Below are positions 39,816 to 50,057 of a DNA stretch of 64,000 nt, piece by piece. The translations under genes and the position numbers were made by a program. Source of the stretch: Pseudomonas hygromyciniae (GTDB lineage: Bacteria; Pseudomonadota; Gammaproteobacteria; Pseudomonadales; Pseudomonadaceae); assembly GCF_016925675.1 (NCBI RefSeq), contig NZ_CP070506.1, forward strand, positions 4,524,501-4,588,500. Reading direction: 5' to 3'. Position 1 is the first letter of the stretch. Each line of letters begins with the position of its first letter. The notes beneath the pieces are model-generated. The model ran no database searches, was not told the DNA's origin, and was given only the letters and a program-made list of their open reading frames with translations.

Positions 39816-40250
39816 TCAGTCCTGGGCAAAAGTGAATTCGGGCGGCAGCAACTCCCGCAGGCGGGCTCGAATGACCGCCACCTGATCGTCGGTATAAGGC
39901 ACCGCCGGGTGCCTGCCCCAGACCGGTGCAGGCCAGGCCGCATCGTCGCGCTTGCGCACAATCACGTGCACATGCAGTTGGTTGACCACGTTGCCCAGGG
40001 CACCGATGTTCATTTTGTCGGCGCTGAACCCTTCATTGAGCAGCTGCGCCAATATCGTGGTTTCGTGCCACAACCGGGACTGGTCGCCAGCATCAAGCTG
40101 GAACACTTCGCTGATACCGGCAATGCGCGGCACCAGGATAAGCCAGAGGTAGTTAGAGTCGTTGGACAGCAGCAGCCGGCACAGGGGGAAATCCCCGATG
40201 GGCAAGGTGTCGTTTTGCAGACGTGGATCCAAGGCGAACACCACAGGCAC
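39816..40250 (-). CDS. HIT domain protein
   Basis: 144 residues of the histidine-triad superfamily. The triad-like motif is read as QLHVHVIVRKRDD near residue 95. Members hydrolyse nucleotide phosphoramidates or dinucleoside polyphosphates; the substrate here is not known. First gene of the HIT-slyX pair. Confidence 0.92.
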   Translation of the reverse strand: MPVVFALDPRLQNDTLPIGDFPLCRLLLSNDSNYLWLILVPRIAGISEVFQLDAGDQSRLWHETTILAQLLNEGFSADKMNIGALGNVVNQLHVHVIVRKRDDAAWPAPVWGRHPAVPYTDDQVAVIRARLRELLPPEFTFAQD

Positions 40251-40866
40251 TCCGTTCGGCTAGTCAGTTTCAGGCGCCCAGCATACCTGCGAATGACGAC
40301 TGCTTCACGGGGCAATCGGCGCCTCACCACGGGGAATCTGCCGGCCGGGCACCAACGCACCAAAATGAGTCTTTTATGCCCCACATCGGGCAGGACCTAT
40401 CCGCCGATTACTCACTGCACAGGGTGGACCGGTAACATTTCCTACAGAAACTTATTTCTACCCGTTCGAAATCCCGCACAACCGACGCCTTGAATTCCAA
40501 AAAAAACCACGCGAAAGCCCCGTGCCCAGGCGCTTTTCACAGACTCACCACATTTTTCACGAAAAAATGACATCTGCCTGGCAGTTTGAGCACGCTTGTT
40601 GCATTCACTCCCACATCGTCGACAACGGCACCTCCCAGGAAGGCGGTGTTTCACGATAAAAAAACAGTGAGTCAATACACAAACAGGAAGTTTTAAACTT
40701 TTGACAGGGTACTTTTGACCTCTGCCCAGGGTATTAAAAACAGTATTGAAGTTGTCAGTCTGGCTACAAACAGACTGTAGATTTGCGACATGGATCTAGC
40801 AATTTACGACAGCCTCGTAAAGAAGCTGAAAGGACAGATGTGCAAGTATCGCCAATTATTGCCAGC
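40251..40866. other. Long gap before the porin, no gene seen
   Basis: About 600 bases lower in GC than the flanking genes, with several T and A runs. Short open frames here (for example upstream in-frame ATGs of the porin) lack ribosome binding sites. Sequence such as TTTTGACAGGGTACTTTTGACC suggests protein or promoter sites, but no complete promoter was found except the one near the end. A small RNA cannot be excluded. Confidence 0.5.
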
Positions 40867-40867
40867 G

Positions 40868-40876
40868 TGCTATAAG
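40868..40876 (+). promoter_or_regulatory. Extended -10 promoter of the porin gene
   Basis: TGCTATAAG is a good extended -10 element; the -35 region is weak. A start near 40883 would leave a leader of about 84 bases, which contains a hairpin (40902-40932, arms GCCG-CCCA and TGGG-A-CGGC) and an A-rich AAAAAGAA (40891-40898) that fits the AANAANAA motif of Hfq/Crc sites. Regulation by carbon catabolite control is an inference. Confidence 0.4.
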
Positions 40877-40966
40877 TTTGCGCTGTCACAAAAAAGAAAG
40901 AGCCGCCCAGACAAAAATACAGGTGGGACGGCAGTACTCTTCCTAAAACCAAAGGAGCAAATCACG

Positions 40967-42262
40967 ATGCGCGTGATGAAGTGGAGCATGATCGCCCTCG
41001 CTGTTTCAGCAGGCACCTCACAGTTCGCAATGGCGTCCGCCCAAGATGATGCCAAAGGTTTTGTCGAAGACAGCACCTTCAGCATCAATACCCGCGCCTT
41101 GTACTTCAGCCGGGATAACCGCAACAACAAATCGGGGGCAAGCTACAGTCGGGAATCCGGCCTGGGCTTCAACGGTTTGTACCAGTCGGGCTTCACCCAA
41201 GGCACCATCGGTGTAGGCGTTGACGTTATCGGCCTGCTGGGCGTGAAACTGGACAGCGGCAGAGGCCGTAATGGCACTGGCCTGTTCCCGGAAGGTTCGG
41301 ATGGCCGCTCAGAGGATGAATACTCCAAGGGCGGCGGCGCCATCAAGTTCCGCCTCTCCAATACCGTGCTGAAAGTCGGCGACCAGTACACCACCGCACC
41401 GGTATTCGCATCCGACGACAGTCGCTTGCTGCCAGAGCTGCCACAAGGTATCTCGATCGTCAGCAACGAGATCAAGGACCTCAAGCTGGAAGCCGGTCAC
41501 TTCACTTCCAGCGTTGCCCAGGCGCAAACCTTCAAGGACAGTATCCTCGACTTCCCTGAAACCTCCCGAGGCATCAAGCAAGCCAATTTCGTAGGCGGCA
41601 CCTACGGTTGGACGCCTGAATTCACCACCAGCCTCTACTACTCGAAAGTCGAAGACTACTGGCGCAAATACTACGCCAACGTCAACTGGACCCACGCCCT
41701 GAGCGATGACCAGTCGGTGGCCGTAGACTTCAACATCTACGATACCAAGAGCGAAGGTGCCGGCCTGCAACGCGCCGCCAAAGACGACGTTACCAAACTC
41801 GACAACCGTGCATTCAGCTTGCAGGGTGCCTACACCATCGGTGCACACACCTTCACCCTGGCAGCACAGAAGGTTACCGGTGACGGCGATTACGGCTACG
41901 GCATCGATGGCGGCGGTACAGTGTTCCTGGCCAACTCCGTGGCTCGTTCCGACTTCAACGCCGAAGGCGAGAAATCCTTCAAAGCCCGTTATGACCTCGA
42001 CATGGCCACCTTTGGTGTACCTGGCCTGAGCTTCCTGGCTGCGTACGTCACCGGTAGCGGCGCCAACACCGCCTCGACCTCGAACGGCAAAGAGTGGGAA
42101 CGCGACCTTGAAGCCAAGTACGTGATCCAGAGCGGCCCAGCCAAAGATCTGAGCCTGCGTATTCGCCAAGCGACTTATCGTTCGTCTGATGGTGTTTACT
42201 ACGGTTCGGCGTCTATCGACGAACTGCGTCTGATCGCGCAATACCCGCTGAACATCTTGTAA
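40967..42262 (+). CDS. OprD-family outer-membrane porin
   Basis: 431 residues from the ATG at 40967 (MRVMKWSMIALAV), preceded by AAAGGAG; the open frame extends further up but is not coding. Signal peptide about 1-25 (ending AMASA), then a beta-barrel with the family start GFVEDSTFSINTRALYFSRD (in part) and a C-terminal strand ending NIL. OprD/OccK-type channels take up amino acids or carboxylates; the substrate cannot be told by eye. A strong terminator follows, then the IS element. Confidence 0.92.
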   Translation: MRVMKWSMIALAVSAGTSQFAMASAQDDAKGFVEDSTFSINTRALYFSRDNRNNKSGASYSRESGLGFNGLYQSGFTQGTIGVGVDVIGLLGVKLDSGRGRNGTGLFPEGSDGRSEDEYSKGGGAIKFRLSNTVLKVGDQYTTAPVFASDDSRLLPELPQGISIVSNEIKDLKLEAGHFTSSVAQAQTFKDSILDFPETSRGIKQANFVGGTYGWTPEFTTSLYYSKVEDYWRKYYANVNWTHALSDDQSVAVDFNIYDTKSEGAGLQRAAKDDVTKLDNRAFSLQGAYTIGAHTFTLAAQKVTGDGDYGYGIDGGGTVFLANSVARSDFNAEGEKSFKARYDLDMATFGVPGLSFLAAYVTGSGANTASTSNGKEWERDLEAKYVIQSGPAKDLSLRIRQATYRSSDGVYYGSASIDELRLIAQYPLNIL

Positions 42263-42293
42263 GCAAAGATGCTCGAGGGCTTCGGCCCTTAAT

Positions 42294-42335
42294 GAAAAAG
42301 CCGCTCACTTTTAACCAGTGAGCGGCTTTTTTATT
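42294..42335 (+). terminator. Terminator of the porin gene
   Basis: Perfect stem AAAAGCCGCTCACT / AGTGAGCGGCTTTT with a short loop and a T run, 32 bases after the stop. The IS left end begins only a few bases beyond it. Confidence 0.9.
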
Positions 42336-42340
42336 ACACT

Positions 42341-43655
42341 TGTCCCGTCCTGAATAAGGTTTACACCTTCTGACCTATCTTCAGGAGGAACCAATGGATT
42401 CGGGCAAAAGGCGGAGCCAGCGTGACTACACGCTAGCCTTTAAATTATCGGTCGTAGACCAGGTCGAAAAGGGCGAGTTGAGTTATAAAGAGGCTCAACG
42501 GCGCTACGGCATTCAGGGCCGGTCCACGGTACTGGTCTGGCTACGCAAGCATGGCCGGCAGGACTGGAGCCAAGGCGCCTCAATTCGAGAGCCGAGGAGC
42601 AGGTCCATGACCGAGCAAACCCTCCCGCTGACACCCGAGCAGCGGATCAAAGAGCTCGAAGAACAGCTGGCGCTAAGCAATCAGAAGGCGCAATTCTTCG
42701 AAGCCGTCGTGAATGTTCTGAAGAATGACTACGGTGTTTGCGTCGTAAAAAAAGCGACTCGGCAAGTCCTCTCGCAAGGGCAAATCCAAGACCTGAGCAT
42801 CACCAGGGCTTGCCTGTTCATGGGCATTTCGCGCCAAGCGTATTACCAACGTAATCGAGCTTTTGACGCAAGGACTCGTCAAGATCAAGAGGTCATGGAC
42901 TTTGTTCTTGAAAAGCGCCGCCGCCAGCCCAGGATAGGCACGCGCAAGCTGCATTACCTGATGAGCGTCGAAGTTGGCGCGCCAGTGCGGGTCGGTAGAG
43001 ACCGCCTGTTTAGCATCTTGCGCAACGCTCGAGAACTGGTGGTGCGCAAACGGGCTTACCACAAAACGACGGACAGCCATCACCGCTTTCGCCGCCATCC
43101 GAATTTGCTCAAAGAGGGTCCAGGACAAATCGTTGCCAGCAGGCCCGAGCATGTCTGGGTCGCAGATATAACCTACCTTCCGACACAGGAAAGCGTCGCC
43201 TACGTGAGCCTCGTGACAGACGCTTACTCGCGCAAGATCGTAGGCCATCATGTGCATGAGAGCTTGCATACCGAGTCGGTGATCAAAGCGATGGAAAAAG
43301 CAATTAGCAAACGTCGAAGCAAGCTGCCACTGATCCATCACTCAGACCGTGGAGCCCAATACTGCTCCGAGCTTTACCAGCGCTTGCACGCTAGCCATAA
43401 CGTTAGATGCTCAATGACCGACGGATATGACTGCTACCAGAATGCTCTGGCAGAAAGGATAAACGGGATCTTGAAGACCGAGCTTTTGCTGTGCCGCCCC
43501 TAAAAACCTGGCGGAAGCAGTGAAAATGGTGGATGAATCGGTGCTGATCTACAACGGGGAACGGCCACACCTGTCCCTGAAATACAAAACGCCCGATGCG
43601 GTGCATCGGGCGTTTTGAGACTGAAACAGGTGTAAACCTATTTCAGGACTAGACA
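42341..43655 (+). mobile_element. IS3-family insertion sequence (IS150-like)
   Basis: About 1315 bases. The left end TGTCCCGTCCTGAATAAGGT and the complement of the right end TGTCTAGTCCTGAAATAGGT form inverted repeats of some 27 bases with four mismatches. The 3-base target duplication ACT flanks both ends (42338-42340 and 43656-43658). One transposase gene fills it. The element sits neatly between the porin terminator and the mscS gene, so no host gene is broken. Confidence 0.88.
42394..43618 (+). pseudogene. IS3-family transposase, frameshifted near its C-terminus
   Basis: The first frame gives 369 residues: an N-terminal helix-turn-helix with leucine-zipper-like region (about 1-100), an HTH_21-type segment (RKLHYLMSVEV) and the DDE integrase core with D in WVADITYL, D in HHSDRGAQY and E in NALAERINGILKTE. 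It stops at 43503, but the missing tail (KNLAEAVKMVDESV to VHRAF) continues in the next frame to 43618. Removing one C from the run 43497-43500 joins them. The catalytic triad is complete; only about the last 40 residues are lost. IS3 elements use programmed frameshifting near orfA/orfB, not here. Confidence 0.85.
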
Positions 43656-43756
43656 ACTTTTATTTCTATGACCCGGATAACTAGCAAGCTAACTATCGAG
43701 TTTATTATTGAGATAAAACCTGACCATTTAGCCAAGTTGGATCCCTGCACCTGATA

Positions 43757-44599
43757 TTACTTGGCAGGCGCTTCTTGCATCACGCGAATAACACGCTGCG
43801 GGAATGGAATATCAATTCCGGCCGCTTTCAAACGGTCCCGCGCCAGTTCATTGAACATGAACATCACATCCCAATAATCCGCCGTCTTGGTCCATACCCG
43901 CAGGGAAACGGTAATCGAACTGTCGCCCAGGGTCGAAACCACTGCGACCGGCTCAGGGTCCGCCAGAACCCGTGGGTCCTTGGCCAGTTCCAGCAACACT
44001 GCGCGGGCTTTCTGCAGGTCGGCTTCGTAGTCGACACCCACGTCAAACACCACCTTGCGGGTCGGTTGGCGATTGGTGTTGGTGATGATGCCGTTGGACA
44101 AGATGCCGTTAGGCACGATGACCGTCTTGTTGTCACCAGTACGGATCACCGTGTGGAAGATCTGGATGCTATCGACGGTACCCGCCGTGCCCTGGGCTTC
44201 GATCCAGTCACCGATACGGAACGGACGGAACAGCAGGATCAGCACGCCACCGGCAAAGTTGGCCAGGCTGCCTTGCAACGCCAAGCCAATGGCCAGGGTC
44301 GCGGCACCGATCGCGGCAACAAACGAAGTGGTTTCAACGCCGATCATCGAGGCCACGCTGACGATCAGCATCACCTTGAGCACGATGTTCGCAAGGCTGG
44401 TCACAAAGCCTTGCAACGCCAGGTCGGCATTGCGCAGGGCCAGCAGGCGCCCTACCTTGTGGGTCAGCTTGTTGATCAGCCACCAGCCAATGGCCAGGGT
44501 CAATACCGCCAGCAATACCCGGCTGCCGTATTCCATGATCATCGGGACCCAGGCTTGGGAAGCCTTGATCAATTGATCCACTTCAGCGTTCAAGTCCAT
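43757..44599 (-). CDS. mscS: Small-conductance mechanosensitive channel, MscS family
   Basis: 280 residues with three membrane helices (about 22-42, 65-85, 92-118). The pore helix TM3 is rich in Ala/Gly (FVAAIGAATLAIGLALQGSL, in part AAIGAATLAIGLALQGSL), followed by the beta domain FRPFRIGDWIE and NGILSNGIITN. Opens under membrane tension to release solutes on hypo-osmotic shock. The gap to yajQ contains a hairpin. Confidence 0.95.
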   Translation of the reverse strand: MDLNAEVDQLIKASQAWVPMIMEYGSRVLLAVLTLAIGWWLINKLTHKVGRLLALRNADLALQGFVTSLANIVLKVMLIVSVASMIGVETTSFVAAIGAATLAIGLALQGSLANFAGGVLILLFRPFRIGDWIEAQGTAGTVDSIQIFHTVIRTGDNKTVIVPNGILSNGIITNTNRQPTRKVVFDVGVDYEADLQKARAVLLELAKDPRVLADPEPVAVVSTLGDSSITVSLRVWTKTADYWDVMFMFNELARDRLKAAGIDIPFPQRVIRVMQEAPAK

Positions 44600-44638
44600 C
44601 TAGATTCTCCTGTTTAGTGCCTATAAAGGTCGCCACAG

Positions 44639-44665
44639 CAATTGAGCCCCGAAGGGCTCAATCGT
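44639..44665 (-). terminator. Hairpin between yajQ and mscS
   Basis: On the minus strand, GATTGAGCCC-TTCG-GGGCTCAATT: a stable TTCG tetraloop hairpin about 60 bases after the yajQ stop. Only a short T-containing tail follows. Confidence 0.5.
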
Positions 44666-44723
44666 TTCTGCAGGTTCTGGGGCGTGGGACGTCGAAAAGC
44701 CCACTGGGTTCCCCAAAACGCGA

Positions 44724-45209
44724 TTAGTCGCGGAAGTTATTGAACTGCAGCGGCATATCGAAGGTCTTGGCGCGCAGGGCGGCAATCGCATCCTGCAAGT
44801 CGTCGCGCTTCTTACCGGTGATACGCACCTGCTCGCCCTGGATCGCCGCCTGGACCTTGAGCTTGGCGTCCTTGACGTGAGCGACGATTTTCTTCGCCAG
44901 CTCCTTGTCGATACCTTCCTTGAGCACGGCTTCCTGCTTCATCAACTTGCCCGACGCATAGGCATCCTTGACTTCAAGGCACTGCACATCGATCTTGCGC
45001 TTGACCAGGGCCAGCTTGAGGATCTCGATCATCGCTTCCAGCTGGAAATCGGCTTCAGCGGTCAGGTTGACCGTCAGTTCCTTTTCCTTGAACTCAAAGC
45101 TGCCCTTGCCTTTCAAGTCATAACGACGGTCCAGCTCCTTGACGGCGTTCTCGACGGCGTTGGTGACTTCGTGCTTGTCCAGTTCAGATACCACGTCGAA
45201 CGACGGCAT
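44724..45209 (-). CDS. yajQ: YajQ family nucleotide-binding protein
   Basis: 161 residues with the conserved start [20 protein letters not shown] and end [12 protein letters not shown]. Two RNP-like domains. In Xanthomonas the family was shown to bind cyclic di-GMP and to act as a transcription co-regulator; in Pseudomonas phages it was first noted as a host factor. GGAGAAACTAC precedes the ATG. Confidence 0.95.
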   Translation of the reverse strand: MPSFDVVSELDKHEVTNAVENAVKELDRRYDLKGKGSFEFKEKELTVNLTAEADFQLEAMIEILKLALVKRKIDVQCLEVKDAYASGKLMKQEAVLKEGIDKELAKKIVAHVKDAKLKVQAAIQGEQVRITGKKRDDLQDAIAALRAKTFDMPLQFNNFRD

Positions 45210-45292
45210 GTAGTTTCTCCAATAAAAAAGGGGCGCGGCTCAGTAGAGATGGAGCGCGCCTGGCTTGCGGGTAAAATGCCGGGGCATTATAA

Positions 45293-46264
<972 letters not shown>

Positions 46265-46310
46265 GGCACGCGCTACCCTGCCCACTTGATCCTTGCCTGC
46301 GAACAACCTG

Positions 46311-48335
46311 ATGCCACTGCGCCAGCGTCTCGAAAATCTCCCCGTCGGGCAGAAACTGCTGGCGGCCTTGCTGGTGTTGCTGACCACCGTGCTGCTGGTG
46401 GCCAACCTGACCTTTATCAGCGCCGCCTACTGGATATCCCAGGAAAGCATGGCCCCCCAGGCCTTGCAGGCGCTTGGCCGACTGGTTTCCAATCCAGCCC
46501 TTGCCGCGCAAGCCCTGGACTCTCCCGCCAAGGCCGATGCCCTGCTCAACGAGCTGACCAGTTATTCGCCACTGCGGGCAGCGGCCCTGTACGACGGCGA
46601 AGGCAATCGCCTGGCGCAGTTGCAACACGGTGAGCGCCTGCAATTGCCGGCGCACTACCGCGACATCGAAGCCTGGCGGGTCACCGAGTTTCGCAGCAAT
46701 CAAGTCATCACCCTGCCCCGCCCCGGCCTGCCCTCGGGGCATCTGCTGCTGGTGGCCAGCAGCGAGCTGCCGGTGGCCTTCTACACCGGCACCCTGACAG
46801 CCAGCCTCGGCATCCTGGTGTTCAGCGTCCTGTTGTGGCTGGTGATCGCCCGGCAGATCAAGCGCCTGATTACCCGGCCGATCCACGAGCTGGAAGAGTT
46901 GTCGCGCCAGGTCACTCGCGAGGAGAACTACGCCCTGCGGGCCGGTCGCGGCAACCATGACGAAATCGGCAGCCTGGCCGAAGCGTTCAATACCATGCTG
47001 TCACGCATCGAGGCCCGCGAGCAGCAACTCAAACGCGCGCGGGACGACTCCCAGGCCGCCTATGACCAGGCCCAGGGCCTGGCCGAGGAAACGCGGCATA
47101 CCAACCGCAAGCTGGAACTGGAAGTCCAGGTGCGTAGCAAGATCGAGAAAAAACTCACCGGTTTCCAGAACTACCTCAACAGCATCATTGACTCCATGCC
47201 CTCTGCCTTGATCGCCCTGGACGAGCAGCTCTACGTCACGCAATGGAACCAGGAAGCCAGCGCCCTTTCCGGTACGCGCCTGGACCAAGCGCTGAACCAG
47301 CCGATCTTCCTCGCCTTCGAACCACTCAAGCCGTACCTGCCCCAGCTCAAGGCCACCGTGGAGCAGCACACGGTGGAACGCATCGAGCGCGTCACCTGGA
47401 TCAAGGACGAAGAACCCAAGCACTATGCCCTGACCTTTTACCCGCTGATGGGCGGCGCCGGGCGCGGGGTGGTGATCCGCATCGATGACATCACCCAGCG
47501 CCTGTCCCTGGAAGAAATGATGGTGCAGTCAGAGAAGATGCTGTCCGTCGGCGGACTGGCCGCAGGCATGGCCCACGAAATCAACAACCCCCTGGGGGCG
47601 ATCCTGCATAACGTGCAGAACATCCGCCGGCGCCTATCGACGGACCTGCCGAAAAACCTGGAGCACGCCGAGCAGGTGGGCGTGGAGCTGGAAACCGTCA
47701 ACCGTTACCTGCAAAGCCGCGAAGTGCCGCAACTGCTCGACGGTATCCAGCAAGCCGGAGCCCGTGCGGCAAAAATCGTCACCCACATGCTCAGTTTCAG
47801 CCGCCGCAGTAACCGCCAGATGGCACCTTGCGATCTGCCGGCGCTGATCGACCAGGCCGTGGAAATCGCCGGTAATGACTTCGACCTGGCGATCGGCTTT
47901 GACTTCAAGGGCCAGGCGATCATTCGCCAGTTCGATCCAACGCTGGGCCCGGTGCCCGGCACTGCCAACGAGCTGGAGCAGGTACTGCTCAATTTGCTGA
48001 AAAACGCCGCCCAGGCCATCCATCTGCGCGAAGACGACAGCGAACCAGGGCGCATCATCCTGCGCACCCGGCTCAACCCGCCCTGGGCCGAGATCCAGGT
48101 GGAAGACAATGGCATCGGCATGAGTGAGAGCGTGCGCAAACGCACTTTCGAACCGTTCTTCACCACCAAGGAAATCGGCCAAGGCACAGGGCTGGGCTTA
48201 TCAGTCTCGTACTTCATCATTACCAACAATCACAAGGGCCAGATGGAGGTTCACTCCACCCTGGGCCAGGGCACCTGCTTTACCTTGCGCCTGCCGCTGG
48301 CCGGCAGCCAGCTTGCCCCCCTCGAACAGACTTAA
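46311..48335 (+). CDS. Membrane sensor histidine kinase
   Basis: 674 residues from the ATG at 46311. TM1 (about 18-42), a periplasmic domain of about 115 residues, TM2 (about 160-182), HAMP and coiled coil (about 185-285), PAS (about 285-395), then the HisKA box with phospho-acceptor His422 in MAHEINNPLGAI, and the HATPase domain with NLLKNAAQAI (N box), DNGIGM (G1) and GTGLGLS (G2). No response regulator gene adjoins it, so its partner is unknown. It starts 46 bases after the PanE-like gene and ends 14 bases before the adenosyltransferase, so all three may be one unit. Confidence 0.93.
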   Translation: MPLRQRLENLPVGQKLLAALLVLLTTVLLVANLTFISAAYWISQESMAPQALQALGRLVSNPALAAQALDSPAKADALLNELTSYSPLRAAALYDGEGNRLAQLQHGERLQLPAHYRDIEAWRVTEFRSNQVITLPRPGLPSGHLLLVASSELPVAFYTGTLTASLGILVFSVLLWLVIARQIKRLITRPIHELEELSRQVTREENYALRAGRGNHDEIGSLAEAFNTMLSRIEAREQQLKRARDDSQAAYDQAQGLAEETRHTNRKLELEVQVRSKIEKKLTGFQNYLNSIIDSMPSALIALDEQLYVTQWNQEASALSGTRLDQALNQPIFLAFEPLKPYLPQLKATVEQHTVERIERVTWIKDEEPKHYALTFYPLMGGAGRGVVIRIDDITQRLSLEEMMVQSEKMLSVGGLAAGMAHEINNPLGAILHNVQNIRRRLSTDLPKNLEHAEQVGVELETVNRYLQSREVPQLLDGIQQAGARAAKIVTHMLSFSRRSNRQMAPCDLPALIDQAVEIAGNDFDLAIGFDFKGQAIIRQFDPTLGPVPGTANELEQVLLNLLKNAAQAIHLREDDSEPGRIILRTRLNPPWAEIQVEDNGIGMSESVRKRTFEPFFTTKEIGQGTGLGLSVSYFIITNNHKGQMEVHSTLGQGTCFTLRLPLAGSQLAPLEQT

Positions 48336-48349
48336 CTGGAGCAATGACC

Positions 48350-48928
48350 ATGGGCTTTCGCCTGTCGAAAATCTACACGCGTACTGGCGACAAAGGCGAA
48401 ACCGGCCTGGGCGACGGTCGCCGCGTACCCAAGGATCACCCGCGGGTGGAAGCCATCGGCGAAGTGGACAGCCTCAATAGTCAATTGGGCCTGCTGTTGG
48501 CCGGGCTCGAGGAGCAAAGCGGCCAGCACCCTGCGTTAATGGATGTGGTCGAGGTACTGGCCCCTTGCCAGCATCGACTGTTTGACCTGGGTGGCGAGTT
48601 GGCGATGCCGATCTACAAGGCACTTAATGCGGGCGAAGTGGACCGCTTGGAAGCCGCGATTGATCGCTGGAATGAAGAAGTGGGGCCTTTGGAGAATTTC
48701 ATCCTGCCCGGTGGTTCGGCGCTGATTGCCCAGGCCCATGTGTGCCGCAGCCTGGCCCGCAGCGCCGAGCGGCGTTGCCAGCAATTGAATGCACTGGAGC
48801 CGTTGGACGGGGTGGGGTTGGCGTATATCAATCGGCTATCGGATTTGCTGTTTGTGGCAGCGAGGGTGATTGCCAGACGCCAGGGGGTTGCGGAGATTTT
48901 GTGGCAGGCGGCGGCTAAGCCGCACTGA
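48350..48928 (+). CDS. PduO-type cob(I)alamin adenosyltransferase
   Basis: 192 residues from the ATG at 48350, which has GGAG at a proper 8-base distance; the ATG six bases earlier is too close to that site. The ATP-binding motif YTRTGDKGETGLGDGRR is near the N-terminus and RSAERR plus the YINRLSDLLFVAAR segment near the end. It adds the adenosyl group to cobalamin, making coenzyme B12. It is followed by a REP pair. Confidence 0.93.
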   Translation: MGFRLSKIYTRTGDKGETGLGDGRRVPKDHPRVEAIGEVDSLNSQLGLLLAGLEEQSGQHPALMDVVEVLAPCQHRLFDLGGELAMPIYKALNAGEVDRLEAAIDRWNEEVGPLENFILPGGSALIAQAHVCRSLARSAERRCQQLNALEPLDGVGLAYINRLSDLLFVAARVIARRQGVAEILWQAAAKPH

Positions 48929-48960
48929 GATTCTGCCGGGTTTTGTATTGCTTTATCGGG

Positions 48961-49040
48961 CCCCATCGCAGGCAAGCCAGCTCCCACATTTGAATGTATT
49001 CACAAATCAAAATGTGGGAGCTGGCTTGCCTGCGATGGGG
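48961..49040. repeat. REP pair (REPIN-like) between convergent genes
   Basis: Arms 48961-48991 and 49010-49040 are exact reverse complements over 31 bases, with an 18-base loop. They carry the AGCTGGCTTGCCTGCGAT core in the tail-to-tail orientation. The element lies between the convergent adenosyltransferase and Nudix genes. Confidence 0.92.
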
Positions 49041-49054
49041 TCATCACTGACGAC

Positions 49055-49999
49055 TCAAACCTCAGGCCAGAACGCCCGAATCCCCGCCACACCCTGCGCC
49101 CCGCTTTCCCAGGCTTTCTCCCGCTCGTCAGGCCCAACCCCACCCAACAGGAACACCGGCTTGCTGAAGCCCTTGATCAACTGCGCCGCCGCTTCCCAAC
49201 CCAGTGGCTGAGCATCAGGGTGAGTCTGCGTCGGCTGCACCGGCGACAGGGTGACAAAGTCCACATCCATCAATTCGGCCAATGCCAGCTCCTCGGCATT
49301 GTGGCAAGACGCCGCCAACCAGCGATCCTTGGGCAGCGGACGGCCTTTGCTGGCGTATTTACGCAGTTGCGCCGACGTCATGTGCCAGCCCGCCGCCGGG
49401 AAATCACCGAGCCATTCAAACGGCCCCTTGAGCATCAACTGCGCCTTGCCGGCACACAACCCCACGGCATCCACCGCCAGGTCGCGGTACTTGGGGTCAT
49501 AGCCATTGGGCGCGCGTAATTGGATCAGCTTGATGCCACCGGCAATGGCTTTCTGAATACCGCGCAACAACACTGGGGTTTCCAGTTCACCTGGGGTGAT
49601 CAGGTAGTCAGCGGGCAAGCGCGCGGCAGCGACGATTGGCGCGTTGGCGGCTGGAAACTCGTAGTTCTGCAAGTCCCGTGGCGCCACCCATTCGAGGGGT
49701 TGCCCTTCTGCGCCATGGGGCTCGCCGGTAAACGCCGAGACCTCCCAGACATCCAGCAACACCTGCTTGTCCGGGTAATCATGCTGCACCTGGATCAACG
49801 GCCGCGCCGTGGTGACCTGGATACCCAGTTCCTCCTGCAGCTCTCGCCCCAGTGCGGTGAAAACCGATTCATCGGCCTCCACCTTGCCACCGGGAAACTC
49901 CCATAGGCCGCCTTGGTGCTGGGTATCTGCACGACGCGCCAGCAAAATCCGGCCATCGGTACCGCGAATGACTGCGGCTGCTACATGAACTCGTTTCAC
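49055..49999 (-). CDS. mutT: Nudix hydrolase fused to a ThiE-like domain
   Basis: 314 residues, GTG start at 49999 with GAGGA about 10 bases upstream. The N-terminal Nudix domain (about 1-130) has the box GGKVEADESVFTALGRELQE, continuing ELGI. It is expected to hydrolyse 8-oxo-dGTP and so prevent mutations. The C-terminal half (about 135-314) resembles thiamine phosphate synthase / TenI (GIKLIQLRAP, DFVTLSPVQPTQTHP, PVFLLGGVGP). Such fusions are widespread in Pseudomonas; whether the second domain is active is not known. Downstream of argJ and secA on the same strand. Confidence 0.92.
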   Translation of the reverse strand: MKRVHVAAAVIRGTDGRILLARRADTQHQGGLWEFPGGKVEADESVFTALGRELQEELGIQVTTARPLIQVQHDYPDKQVLLDVWEVSAFTGEPHGAEGQPLEWVAPRDLQNYEFPAANAPIVAAARLPADYLITPGELETPVLLRGIQKAIAGGIKLIQLRAPNGYDPKYRDLAVDAVGLCAGKAQLMLKGPFEWLGDFPAAGWHMTSAQLRKYASKGRPLPKDRWLAASCHNAEELALAELMDVDFVTLSPVQPTQTHPDAQPLGWEAAAQLIKGFSKPVFLLGGVGPDEREKAWESGAQGVAGIRAFWPEV

Positions 50000-50057
50000 G
50001 GTATTACGTCCTCTAAGCCGGCACCTCCCGGGGCATTGCCGATGCCCCGGGCAGGTA

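Noticed and set aside
40790..40966. N-terminal extension of the porin to an upstream in-frame ATG
   Set aside because: The ATG at 40967 has AAAGGAG at the right distance and starts a proper signal peptide; the extension would bury it and covers the likely promoter.
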